This document shows, in pieces, positions 51,205 to 60,285 of a stretch of 64,000 nt of DNA; position 1 is the stretch's first letter; every line of letters begins with the position of its first letter. The position numbers and the translations under genes are program-made. Origin of the DNA: Pseudomonas fluorescens (lineage in GTDB: Bacteria; Pseudomonadota; Gammaproteobacteria; Pseudomonadales; Pseudomonadaceae); contig NZ_JAGGOG010000006.1 in the NCBI RefSeq assembly GCF_018614655.1, forward strand, positions 1-64,000, read 5' to 3'. A model generated the notes under the pieces. That model did not search any database and was not told where the DNA came from. It worked only from the letters and a program-made list of their open reading frames with translations.

Positions 51205-54200
51205 ATGAGAGAAATAAAACCTTTTATTGTTAATTCTGATCGTTCGCTTGACCCACTTAGACCAGAAGAAAGGGGTAAGAGAGCGAAAGAAACAATGCCA
51301 CGAAAAGAATGCATCATCACCGCGTCAGCGTTGATTTTCCTGGCGACCGGCTGTTTTCAAGCGGCTGAAGCATCCATCTACCCTCCTGCTACGACCTGCG
51401 TTTCAGGAGCAGGAAATACTACGGTAGGTCAGGTCACAACGGGGGGGAGTACCGCGACCCCTGTGGATGGCTCTGGAACGTTTTCAAATGTCTTGGGATG
51501 CAACGCCAGTGGCAACGGACAGTCATCTGTTTCCGTTTTCGGCACTTTCGCCCAGGGAACTGGCCAGGGCGCCGCTGCGTATGGCTTTTACTCGCTAGCG
51601 GGCACGTGGGCATCGGCGCTCGGGCTATCAAGTACGGCGACCGGTATCGGCAGTACAGCGTTGGGTTTCGGGGCCCAGGCACTCAGTACCAGCTCTGTCG
51701 CGATTGGTGGTGCGGGCGGTAACGGTACAACACCGTTAACGGCGGCAAACTCCACGATTGCCACGGGCGTGGGATCGATTGCCATTGGTAGTAACGCGAC
51801 ACGCGGTGCTCAAACGAATGCGACCGATGCAATCGCAATAGGTGGCGAGTCTAAGGCGTCAGCCACCTCCGGCATCGCGATTGGACGCGGCAGCGCTGCC
51901 ACGGGAACTTATGGGCTGGCGGCAGGAGACGGTGCGAGCGCTGCCGCCAACGCAATAGCAGTCGGTCGAGGTGCCAAGGCGACGGGGACTGCGAGCATCA
52001 GCATTGGACTTGGGAATACTGTCAGCGGCAATAATTCCGGCGCCATTGGTGACCCCAGCACGGTGTCAGGTGCTAACTCGTACTCCTTGGGCAACAACAA
52101 CACGATCGTGTCTAACAATGCCTTTGCACTGGGCAACAACATTACAATACCCACTGGGCTTGATGGCTCTGTTGTGCTGGGGAACAACTCCACCATCGCC
52201 GCCTCAACGCCTACCGCGAGTGCCATGATCAATGGCACGACTTATAACTTTGCAGGCGCGGCGCCCGTGGCCGGCGGGGTACTCAGTGTCGGTGCTGCGG
52301 GTAGCGAGCGCCAGGTCACCAACGTGGCGGCAGGTCGCGTCACGGGCACCAGCACCGATGCCGTCAACGGCAGCCAACTGTTCGCCACCAACACGGCAGT
52401 CAATGGCGTCGGCACCACGCTCAACAACATTGTGAACAACGGCGCAGGCATCAAGTACTTCCACGCTAATTCGACCCTGGCCGACAGCACCGCCACCGGC
52501 ACCAACAGCGTGGCTGTCGGCCCGACTGCCAATGCTACAGCGACTAATGCCATGGCTCTGGGCAACGGCGCCACGGCGGGCACTGCCAACTCGGTGGCCC
52601 TGGGCAGCGGCGCGACTACGGCTGCGGCTAACGCCACCGTTGGCAGTACGATCAACGGCACGGCCTACACCTATGCCGGCGGCGCACCGATTGGCGTCCT
52701 CAGCCTGGGCACGGCGGGTAACGAACGGCAAATCACTAACGTAGCGGCGGGCCGTGTCACGGGCACCAGCACCGATGTGGTCAACGGCAGCCAGTTGTTC
52801 GCCACCAACACGGCGGTCAATGGCGTCGGTACCACGCTCAACAACATCGTGAGCAACGGTGCGGGCATCAAGTATTTCCATGCCAATTCGACCGCCGCTG
52901 ACTCAAGCGCTGTCGGCGTCGACAGTGTGGCGGTGGGCCCGTCGGCCGTCTCCAATGGCGCCACCTCGACCGCTGTCGGCAGCAACGCCTCCGCCGCTGC
53001 CGCCCAAAGCTCGGCCCTGGGTGCCAACTCTTCGGCGACCGGCATACGATCGATCTCGGTGGGCAATACATCAGCGGCAGGCGACGGCAGTATCGCGATC
53101 GGGGGCACGGGGGCAACGAACAGCAGCTTCAAACCCACCGCAACCGGCGCGGATGCCATCGCCATTGGTGCCAGCAATACACAGGCCCTTGGACAGCGGG
53201 CGGTTTCGATTGGCCGCGATTCGTGGGCTAATGGCGATAACTCCACTTCAATGGGTTACAACGCCGAAGCGCTGGGTCTCAATGCCGCGTCCTTTGGCAC
53301 CAGCGCGTCAGCGGATGCCGACAATTCGTCAGCGTTCGGTCCAAACGCGAAAGCCACGGCAACCAATTCCACGGCCCTGGGCAGCGGTGCCACAGCGGGA
53401 ACTGCCAACTCAGTAGCCCTGGGCAGTGGCGCAATCACCGCTGCGGCTAACGCCACCACCAGCGGTACGATCAACGGCACGGCCTACACCTATGCCGGCG
53501 GCGCACCGATTGGTGTGCTCAGCCTGGGGACGGCGGGCAATGAACGGCAAATTACTAACGTGGCGGCCGGCCAAGTCACGGGCACCAGCACCGATGCGGT
53601 CAACGGCAGCCAATTGTTCGCCACCAATACAGCGGTCAATGGCGTGGGCACGACACTCAACAACATCGTGACCAATGGTGCCGGCATCAAATACTTCCAC
53701 GCTAACTCGACCCTGGCGGACAGCACCGCCACCGGTACCAACAGCGTGGCCGTCGGCCCGACCGCCAATGCTACAGCGACTAACGCCATGGCACTGGGTA
53801 ACGGCGCCACGGCGGGCACTGCCAACTCGGTGGCCCTGGGCAGTGGCGCGACCACGGCAGCGGCCAACGCCACCACTGGCGGTACGATCAACGGCACGGC
53901 CTTCACCTATGCCGGCGGTGCACCGATTGGTGTGCTCAGCCTGGGATCGGCGGGCAATGAACGCCAGATCACTAACGTGGCGGCAGGTCGAGTCACGGGT
54001 ACCAGCACCGATGCGGTTAACGGTAGCCAACTGTTTGCCACGAATACCGCCGTCGACGGTCTGGGTACTTCGGTGAACAACATCGTCAACAACGGCGCAG
54101 GTATCAAGTACTTCCACGCTAATTCGACCCTGGCCGACAGCACCGCCACCGGCACCAACAGCGTGGCCGTCGGCCCGACTGCCAGTGCTACAGCGACTAA

Positions 54201-57200
54201 CGCCATGGCCCTGGGTAACGCTGCCACGGCGGGCACTGCCAACTCGGTGGCCCTGGGCAGTGGCGCGACCACGGCAGCGGCCAACGCCACCGCTGGCGGT
54301 ACGATCAACGGCACGGCCTACACCTATGCCGGCGGTGCGCCGATTGGTGTCCTCAGCCTGGGAACAGCGGGCAATGAACGCCAGATCACCAATGTGGCGG
54401 CAGGCCGAGTCACAGGCACCAGCACCGACGCGGTCAACGGCAGCCAGCTGTTCGCTACCAACACGGCGGTCAATGGCGTCGGCACAACACTCAACAACAT
54501 CGTCAACAACGGTGTGGGCGTCAAGTACTTCCACACTAACTCGACCTTGGCCGACAGCACCGCCAGCGGGATCAACAGTGTGGCTGTCGGCCCGACCGCC
54601 AGTGCTACAGCAAGCAACGCCATGGCCCTGGGCAACGGAGCCACGGCGAGCACCGCCAACTCGGTAGCCCTGGGCAGCGGCGCCACCACCGCCGCGGCTA
54701 ACGCCACCGCTGGCGGTACGATCAACGGCACGGCCTTCACCTATGCCGGCGGCGCACCGATTGGTGTGCTCAGCCTGGGATCGGCGGGCAATGAACGCCA
54801 GATCACCAACGTGGCGGCAGGCCGAGTCACGGGCAGCAGCACCGATGCGGTTAACGGTAGCCAACTGTTTGCGACAAATACCGCCGTCGATGGCATTGGC
54901 ACTTCGGTGAACAACATCGTCAACGGCGCAGGCATCAAGTACTTCCACACTAACTCGACCCTGGCCGACAGCACCGCCACCGGCACCGACAGCGTGGCTG
55001 TCGGCCCTAGCGCGAGCGCAACGGCAACCAATGCCATGGCCTTGGGCAACGGTGCCACGGCAGGCACCGCCAACTCGGTAGCGCTGGGAAGCGGTGCAAC
55101 CACTGCCGCGGCTAATGCCACCACCGGCGGCACGGTCAACGGCACGGCCTACACCTATGCGGGAGGCGCACCGACCGGTGTCTTGAGTGTGGGCAGTGCG
55201 GGCAATGAACGGCAAATTACCCATGTGGCGGCGGGCCAGATCACCGGCACCAGCACCGATGCCGTCAACGGCAGCCAATTGTTCGCCACCAATACGGCCG
55301 TCGATGGGCTGGGTACTTCGGTGAACAACATCGTCAACGGCGCAGGCATCAAGTACTTCCACACTAACTCGACCCTGGCCGACAGCACCGCCACCGGCAC
55401 CGACAGCGTGGCTGTCGGCCCTAGCGCGAGCGCCACGGCAACCAATGCCATGGCCTTGGGCAACGGGGCCACGGCAGGCACCGCCAACTCGATAGCCCTG
55501 GGCAGCGGCGCAACCACTGCCGCGGCTAATGCCACCACCGGCGGCACGATCAATGGCACGGCCTACACCTATGCGGGAGGCGCACCGACAGGCGTCTTGA
55601 GTGTGGGCAGTGCGGGCAATGAACGCCAGATCACCAATGTCGCGGCAGGCCAAGTCACAGGCACCAGCACCGATGCGGTCAACGGCAGCCAACTGTTTGC
55701 GACAAATACAGCCGTCGATGGCCTTGGCACTTCGGTGAACAACATCGTCAACAATGGGACGGGGATCAAGTATTTCCATGCCAATTCGACCTTGGCTGAT
55801 AGCGCCGCAACGGGCATCGACAGCGTGGCCATTGGTCCACAATCGGTAGCGGGTGGCGCGCAATCCTTCGCCGCCGGCGCAGGAGCTTCCGCGACTACCG
55901 CCGGCGGCGTGGCCCTGGGTAACCAGACCAGCGTGCAAGTGCTGGGCGGTGTGGCGCTGGGCCAAGGCTCGGTCTCGGACCGTGCCATCGCGCCCGCCAC
56001 GGGTTTGATCCCAGTGGGCAATGGTGCCATTCGCTACGACACCTCCGACGCGACCTTATTGGGCGCGGTGTCGCTGGGTAAAACCGGCGAGTACCGGCAA
56101 CTCACCAACGTGGCGGACGGTACCAGTTCCCAGGATGCCGTGACGTTACGCCAACTGACCGGTGCGATCGGTTCGATCAGCGCCACCGGCACGATGTACT
56201 TCCACGCCAACTCGACCAATCCGCAAGACTCCCTGTCCGTGGGGCAAGAGTCGATTGCCGTAGGCCCGGCCACCGTGGTCAATGGCGATAACGGTATCGG
56301 TATCGGCAACCAGGCCACCGTCGGGCAGGCCGCCGCTGGCGGCATCGCGATTGGTCGCAATACCCAGGTCCTGCTGGCCTCCGGCATTGCCATCGGCTCC
56401 CAAGCCGAGGCCCAGGGTGAACAGTCGCTGGCACTCGGCGCGGGTGCGGTGGCCAGTCAAGCCACGAGCATCGCGCTGGGTTCAAGCTCGGTCACCACGG
56501 TCGGTGCCCAGAACGGCTACACCGCTTACGGCCTCAGCGCCCCACAGACTTCGGTCGGCGAATTGGGGATTGGTACCGCGCTGGGTGATCGCAAGATCAC
56601 CGGCGTGGCGGGCGGCTCAGCGCCGAACGATGCAGTGAATGTGGCACAACTGACAACCGTCGGCGACCGGGTGACACAAAACACCACCAGCATCACCAAC
56701 CTCGGCGGGCGGGTCACCACCATTGAGGGCGACATCACCAACATTGCCAACGGTGCGGGCATCAAGTACTTCCACGCCAATTCGACCAGCGCCGACTCCC
56801 AGGCGGTAGGTCTGGAAGCCGTGGCCGTGGGCGGCGGTACCGTGGTCAGTGGTGACAACGGTATCGGTATCGGTAACCAGGCCAGCGTTGACCAGGCCGC
56901 GCCGGATGGTATTGCGGTAGGTCGCAATAGCAAAGTGTTGGCGACTTCCGGTGTTGCTATCGGCGTCGATGCCCAAGCTCAAGGCGCACAGTCGCTGGCA
57001 CTCGGCGCCGGTGCCGTGGCCAGTCAAGCCACCAGCATCGCGCTGGGTTCCAATTCGGTCACTACGGTGGGTGCCCAGAGCGGCTACAGCGCTTACGGTC
57101 TCAGCGCGCCGCAGACTTCGGTCGGCGAATTGGGCATCGGCACGGCGCTGGGTAATCGCAAGATCACCGGCGTGGCGGCCGGCTCGGCGCCGAACGATGC

Positions 57201-58542
57201 GGTGAACGTGGAACAACTGACGGCGGTGGGTGACCAAGTGGCGCAAAACACCACCAACATCACCAGCCTCGGTGGGCGAGTCACGACCATTGAGGGCAAC
57301 ATCAACAACATTACCAACGGCGGCGGCGTGAAGTACTTCCACGCCAACTCCACCCAGCCTGACTCGGTGGCCGGCGGTGCCGACTCGGTGGCGATCGGCG
57401 GCAATGCCAATGCCTCGGGTAATGGCGCGGTGGCCTCAGGCAACGGTGCGCAAGCTTCGGGAACTGCGTCGGTGGCCTCAGGCAATGGGGCGCAGGCAAG
57501 CGGCGTCGGGGCGGTGGCGGCGGGCAATGGCGCCACGGCCAGTGCCGATGGCAGCGTAGCCGTCGGTCAAGGCTCAAGCGACAACGGCCGCGGTGCAGAG
57601 AACTACACCGGCAAATACTCCAACGCCAGTAACGCCAGTGCGGGTACTGTTTCGGTGGGCAATGCCGCCACCGGCCAGACCCGCACCGTCAGCAACGTTG
57701 CCGATGGCCAGCAAGCCACGGATGCGGTCAACGTACGGCAACTTGATGGCGCGGTGGCCGAGTCCAAGCAGTACACCGACAACTCGCTGAACACCATCAA
57801 CACCAACGTCAATAACATCGCGGGCAACATCACGGCCGTGGATAACCGTGTCACTCAGGTCGAAGGCAATGTCTCCAAGGTACAGAACGGCACCGACGGC
57901 ATGTTCCAGGTGAACAACACCAGTACCGCCGCCAAACCTTCCGCCACCGGTACCAATGCGGTGGCCGGTGGTGCCGGCTCGGTGGCTTCCGGCAACAACA
58001 GCGCAGCAGTCGGCACCAATGCCAAGGCTTCCGGAGCGAATTCGGTGGCCATGGGTAACGGCGCCAGCGCCACGGGGAGCAACAGCACGGCACTGGGTGC
58101 CAACTCGGTGGCGAGCCGTGACAACGCCGTCTCGGTCGGCTCAGTGGGCAGCGAACGGCAGATCACCAATGTGGCCGCCGCCACCCAAGGCACTGACGCC
58201 GTGAACTTCGATCAGCTCAATAAAAGCGTGTCGAACATCACTAACAACGCTAACGCCTACACTGACCAGCGTTACTCCGAACTCAAGCGCGACCTGAAGA
58301 AACAGGACGACACCTTGAGCGCGGGGATCGCTGGCGCTATGGCAATGGCGAGTCTGCCACAACCCTACTCACCCGGAGCGAGTATGACGTCGATCGCTGC
58401 AGCCAACTATCGCGGGCAATCAGCGCTGTCATTTGGCGTGTCGAGAATCTCCGATAACGGCCGCTGGGTCAGCAAACTCCAGGCCACCACCAACACTCAA
58501 GGCGACGCTGGGATTGGCATTGGCGTCGGCTACCAGTGGTAA
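51205..58542 (+). CDS. Giant trimeric autotransporter adhesin (YadA-like, type Vc)
   Basis: 2,445 residues. A signal sequence (hydrophobic core ITASALIFLATGC) is followed by a head made of AxAxGxxSxAxG left-handed beta-roll repeats. HANS motifs (KYFHANST or KYFHTNST) occur 11 times, and DAVNGSQL/DAVNVxQL neck motifs about 13 times. The C-terminus (AYTDQRYSELKRDLKKQDDT...then IAGAMAMASLPQPY and GIGVGYQW) is the YadA membrane anchor. Three chains form one 12-strand barrel and display the fibre at the cell surface. Most of the middle is a 417-bp tandem repeat. There is no ESPR-type extended signal. The start at 51205 is uncertain; ATG 51295 is an alternative that leaves a normal signal peptide. 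Confidence 0.95.
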   Translation: MREIKPFIVNSDRSLDPLRPEERGKRAKETMPRKECIITASALIFLATGCFQAAEASIYPPATTCVSGAGNTTVGQVTTGGSTATPVDGSGTFSNVLGCNASGNGQSSVSVFGTFAQGTGQGAAAYGFYSLAGTWASALGLSSTATGIGSTALGFGAQALSTSSVAIGGAGGNGTTPLTAANSTIATGVGSIAIGSNATRGAQTNATDAIAIGGESKASATSGIAIGRGSAATGTYGLAAGDGASAAANAIAVGRGAKATGTASISIGLGNTVSGNNSGAIGDPSTVSGANSYSLGNNNTIVSNNAFALGNNITIPTGLDGSVVLGNNSTIAASTPTASAMINGTTYNFAGAAPVAGGVLSVGAAGSERQVTNVAAGRVTGTSTDAVNGSQLFATNTAVNGVGTTLNNIVNNGAGIKYFHANSTLADSTATGTNSVAVGPTANATATNAMALGNGATAGTANSVALGSGATTAAANATVGSTINGTAYTYAGGAPIGVLSLGTAGNERQITNVAAGRVTGTSTDVVNGSQLFATNTAVNGVGTTLNNIVSNGAGIKYFHANSTAADSSAVGVDSVAVGPSAVSNGATSTAVGSNASAAAAQSSALGANSSATGIRSISVGNTSAAGDGSIAIGGTGATNSSFKPTATGADAIAIGASNTQALGQRAVSIGRDSWANGDNSTSMGYNAEALGLNAASFGTSASADADNSSAFGPNAKATATNSTALGSGATAGTANSVALGSGAITAAANATTSGTINGTAYTYAGGAPIGVLSLGTAGNERQITNVAAGQVTGTSTDAVNGSQLFATNTAVNGVGTTLNNIVTNGAGIKYFHANSTLADSTATGTNSVAVGPTANATATNAMALGNGATAGTANSVALGSGATTAAANATTGGTINGTAFTYAGGAPIGVLSLGSAGNERQITNVAAGRVTGTSTDAVNGSQLFATNTAVDGLGTSVNNIVNNGAGIKYFHANSTLADSTATGTNSVAVGPTASATATNAMALGNAATAGTANSVALGSGATTAAANATAGGTINGTAYTYAGGAPIGVLSLGTAGNERQITNVAAGRVTGTSTDAVNGSQLFATNTAVNGVGTTLNNIVNNGVGVKYFHTNSTLADSTASGINSVAVGPTASATASNAMALGNGATASTANSVALGSGATTAAANATAGGTINGTAFTYAGGAPIGVLSLGSAGNERQITNVAAGRVTGSSTDAVNGSQLFATNTAVDGIGTSVNNIVNGAGIKYFHTNSTLADSTATGTDSVAVGPSASATATNAMALGNGATAGTANSVALGSGATTAAANATTGGTVNGTAYTYAGGAPTGVLSVGSAGNERQITHVAAGQITGTSTDAVNGSQLFATNTAVDGLGTSVNNIVNGAGIKYFHTNSTLADSTATGTDSVAVGPSASATATNAMALGNGATAGTANSIALGSGATTAAANATTGGTINGTAYTYAGGAPTGVLSVGSAGNERQITNVAAGQVTGTSTDAVNGSQLFATNTAVDGLGTSVNNIVNNGTGIKYFHANSTLADSAATGIDSVAIGPQSVAGGAQSFAAGAGASATTAGGVALGNQTSVQVLGGVALGQGSVSDRAIAPATGLIPVGNGAIRYDTSDATLLGAVSLGKTGEYRQLTNVADGTSSQDAVTLRQLTGAIGSISATGTMYFHANSTNPQDSLSVGQESIAVGPATVVNGDNGIGIGNQATVGQAAAGGIAIGRNTQVLLASGIAIGSQAEAQGEQSLALGAGAVASQATSIALGSSSVTTVGAQNGYTAYGLSAPQTSVGELGIGTALGDRKITGVAGGSAPNDAVNVAQLTTVGDRVTQNTTSITNLGGRVTTIEGDITNIANGAGIKYFHANSTSADSQAVGLEAVAVGGGTVVSGDNGIGIGNQASVDQAAPDGIAVGRNSKVLATSGVAIGVDAQAQGAQSLALGAGAVASQATSIALGSNSVTTVGAQSGYSAYGLSAPQTSVGELGIGTALGNRKITGVAAGSAPNDAVNVEQLTAVGDQVAQNTTNITSLGGRVTTIEGNINNITNGGGVKYFHANSTQPDSVAGGADSVAIGGNANASGNGAVASGNGAQASGTASVASGNGAQASGVGAVAAGNGATASADGSVAVGQGSSDNGRGAENYTGKYSNASNASAGTVSVGNAATGQTRTVSNVADGQQATDAVNVRQLDGAVAESKQYTDNSLNTINTNVNNIAGNITAVDNRVTQVEGNVSKVQNGTDGMFQVNNTSTAAKPSATGTNAVAGGAGSVASGNNSAAVGTNAKASGANSVAMGNGASATGSNSTALGANSVASRDNAVSVGSVGSERQITNVAAATQGTDAVNFDQLNKSVSNITNNANAYTDQRYSELKRDLKKQDDTLSAGIAGAMAMASLPQPYSPGASMTSIAAANYRGQSALSFGVSRISDNGRWVSKLQATTNTQGDAGIGIGVGYQW
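52441..55755. repeat. 417-bp tandem repeats within the adhesin
   Basis: The repeat junction (Gly-x-Gly-x-Lys-Tyr-Phe-His) recurs at 52441, 52858, 53677, 54094, 54511, 54925, 55339 and 55756. Spacings are 417, 819, 417, 417, 414, 414 and 417 bp. Each 138/139-residue unit holds one HANS motif, head repeats and one DAVNGSQLFAT neck. The 819-bp unit has an extra head insertion of about 134 residues with the sequence QALGQRAVSIGRDSWANGDN. High nucleotide identity makes recombination between units likely. Confidence 0.92.
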
Positions 58543-58569
58543 GTGAGCGCATTGCTTAGTACCTGACGA

Positions 58570-58598
58570 ACAGGCTGCACCCGTGCAGCCTGTCTTTT
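58570..58598 (+). terminator. Rho-independent terminator after the adhesin
   Basis: An 11-bp stem ACAGGCTGCAC/GTGCAGCCTGT, loop CC, followed by CTTTTCC. It lies between the adhesin stop and the lipoprotein start (58625), so the lipoprotein is made by read-through or from its own promoter. Confidence 0.88.
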
Positions 58599-58624
58599 CC
58601 ACATCAGCACAAGGCTACTACCCT

Positions 58625-59467
58625 ATGGCGTTGTTCAAAATGTCTGGCTGGATCCTCCCTCTGGTATTGCTTGTCGGCTGCGATAACAGCGCTCACACCG
58701 CCACCACGAAAACCTCGCAAGGCGTAGCACTGCCGGCACTCCCGATTATTCAGGGTGCCGTCATGGCGCTGGTGCCGATGCCCGATGGCCAGCGCAATGA
58801 ATTGATGATGAACCAGGTCTGTGCGCTGGCTCGGGGCGAAAGCACTCAGCAGCAAGTGGCTCAGAACCTTTTGCAGCAAGGCATTGACCTGAGCCGGGTA
58901 CCTCAACAAGGCCACCCGCTGTCATTACTGGTCGACCCGGATATGTCACGACGCATCACTGCGTGTGCGGCCTACATCGCCACCTCAGTGATGAGTGTGC
59001 CAAAAACCGCTGAGTTCATGGTCGAGGCAACCACCGCGCCTGCTTCGGGCAAGAAAAAACTCAACGTCGACCCGCAAAAACTTAACTATTTCCTCGGCAT
59101 ACAATTGGCTGTCGCCAAGGCGGACGCTGATTTCTTCGCGCTGATTGCCACCCGACTGGAGAAGACCCCGGGCCTGACGCTGGAGCAATACAATCAGCAG
59201 GCCAAAACACAGTTCACCGACATAGCCCCTTTGTACCTACAGCGGGTCAAGGAACTCTATGCGCAGGGGCAGAATGTCCAGTACACGCTAGTTGAGTACT
59301 CCGACAGCGACTTCAAGTTCACCAGCAACAACGGCTATCTTTTTGAGTTCGGATACGACGGGCTGAACCTGAGTTTTAACCGAACACCTTGGTATGGTGC
59401 AGGAAAGTTGCTGGGTAAAACCTACCTGCTGGATGTCGATTACTTTGCCAATCTGCCGGTTAAATAA
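58625..59467 (+). CDS. Lipoprotein behind the adhesin gene
   Basis: 280 residues. The start MALFKMSGWILPLVLLVGCDNS has a lipobox LLVGC with Asp at +2 and Asn at +3, which in enterobacteria favours retention in the inner membrane; in Pseudomonas the rule is less strict. The rest is soluble and helical (RNELMMNQVCALARGESTQQ; AACAAYIATSVMSVP in slightly different register; LNYFLGIQLAVAKADADFF). I do not recognise a family. Its position recalls SadB or TpgA, accessory proteins of trimeric adhesins, but no sequence similarity is claimed. Confidence 0.75.
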   Translation: MALFKMSGWILPLVLLVGCDNSAHTATTKTSQGVALPALPIIQGAVMALVPMPDGQRNELMMNQVCALARGESTQQQVAQNLLQQGIDLSRVPQQGHPLSLLVDPDMSRRITACAAYIATSVMSVPKTAEFMVEATTAPASGKKKLNVDPQKLNYFLGIQLAVAKADADFFALIATRLEKTPGLTLEQYNQQAKTQFTDIAPLYLQRVKELYAQGQNVQYTLVEYSDSDFKFTSNNGYLFEFGYDGLNLSFNRTPWYGAGKLLGKTYLLDVDYFANLPVK

Positions 59468-59746
59468 CCGAGAACACTGGACGCATCAGTACGCGAAGGC
59501 ATCCTGTCGCTGTGGGATGAATACGAGCAAGCTTCGTCCCCGGAAGCCCTGGCGGTCAAAACCTTCGACAAGTTGGAAACCATGTTTCAGCACAATCAAG
59601 GCAACAACCCGTCCAACTTTGATTTTGAATTCAACCTGGATTATGGGCGGCGCTATACCAGCCTGCCTCCGCTGTTTACCGCCATGCGCAAACTGATGGA
59701 CGAAGACACACGCCGGAATCTGGAGGCTGGGCCTCAACGCTCCTGA
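59468..59746 (+). pseudogene. C-terminal remnant of an HD-domain hydrolase
   Basis: Directly after the lipoprotein stop, the same frame reads on as LDASVREGILSLWDEYEQAS, SPEALAVKTFDKLETMFQHN and later YTSLPPLFTAMRKLMDEDTR to a TGA. This is the C-terminal part of a YfbR-like HD-domain 5'-nucleotidase family (L-W-x-E-Y-E, then K-x-x-D-K-L-E, Q-H-N). The HD metal-binding half and any start codon are absent. Its 3' end overlaps the convergent DUF6434 gene by 13 bp. Confidence 0.75.
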
Positions 59747-59943
59747 CGTTGCTTCCACTCGTCAACGATATCGCCCATGGTCTTGGGCATACCGTTGCGG
59801 ATCCAGGCCATGAAGGCCCGGTCGAACTTGAACGCGGCACCGCAGTGCTCAAGCATGAATCGGCGTACGTTCTGCGTATTTTTATAGTGCCGGGAAACTT
59901 CAGTGCTGCGGGTGATCACGTCGCTGTGCCAGTCAAAATCCAT
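59734..59943 (-). CDS. DUF6434-type small protein
   Basis: 69 residues. FDWHSDVITRSTEVSRHYKN, NVRRFMLEHCGAAFKFDRAF and MAWIRNGMPKTMGDIVDEW match a small domain (DUF6434) often found with SAP domains. Its function is unknown. The ATG at 59943 has AGGGA upstream; an open stretch of 24 codons before it looks non-coding. Confidence 0.8.
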   Translation of the reverse strand: MDFDWHSDVITRSTEVSRHYKNTQNVRRFMLEHCGAAFKFDRAFMAWIRNGMPKTMGDIVDEWKQRQER

Positions 59944-60285
59944 ATATGTTTCCCTACGAGCGTCTAAGGATGGGCAAGCGCAGCATGCCATGCTGATACT
60001 TGACACAGCCACCATCGCCCCACGAATATGGCCACATTGTCCCGGGTGTGTCTAAACATGTCTGCAACGTCTGCCTCCAACTTTTCCGTCATTGGCTTGA
60101 TTGCCAAGGCGCAAGGTTGCGTTGCGCACGCCCTCAAATCGAAGAAACAGTCGCTCATGTGACCGGGGCGCGCTGTCCCGTCAGATGAGCTGACAGGACA
60201 TTGAGCGCGACGGACACCCTCCTTCTGCTTATCCCCTCTGCCCTTCTGACGGTGACGAAATCGGTCAACCTTCAGGAGAACACGC
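59944..60285. other. 342-bp gap without a recognisable gene
   Basis: It contains the promoter of the small minus-strand gene and of the DapA-family gene. An imperfect inverted repeat TGTCCCGTCA/TGACAGGACA (60175-60201) is the only structure I see. Open frames on the minus strand are not convincing. Confidence 0.5.

Noticed and set aside
52441..55755. CRISPR array or minisatellite
   Set aside because: Repeat units are 414-417 bp, in frame and coding; there are no short repeats with unique spacers.
53410..55965. 851-codon open frame on the minus strand inside the adhesin
   Set aside because: It is a shadow of the GC-rich, period-three tandem repeats; its translation is low-complexity and repeats with the adhesin units, and there is no ribosome-binding site or family.
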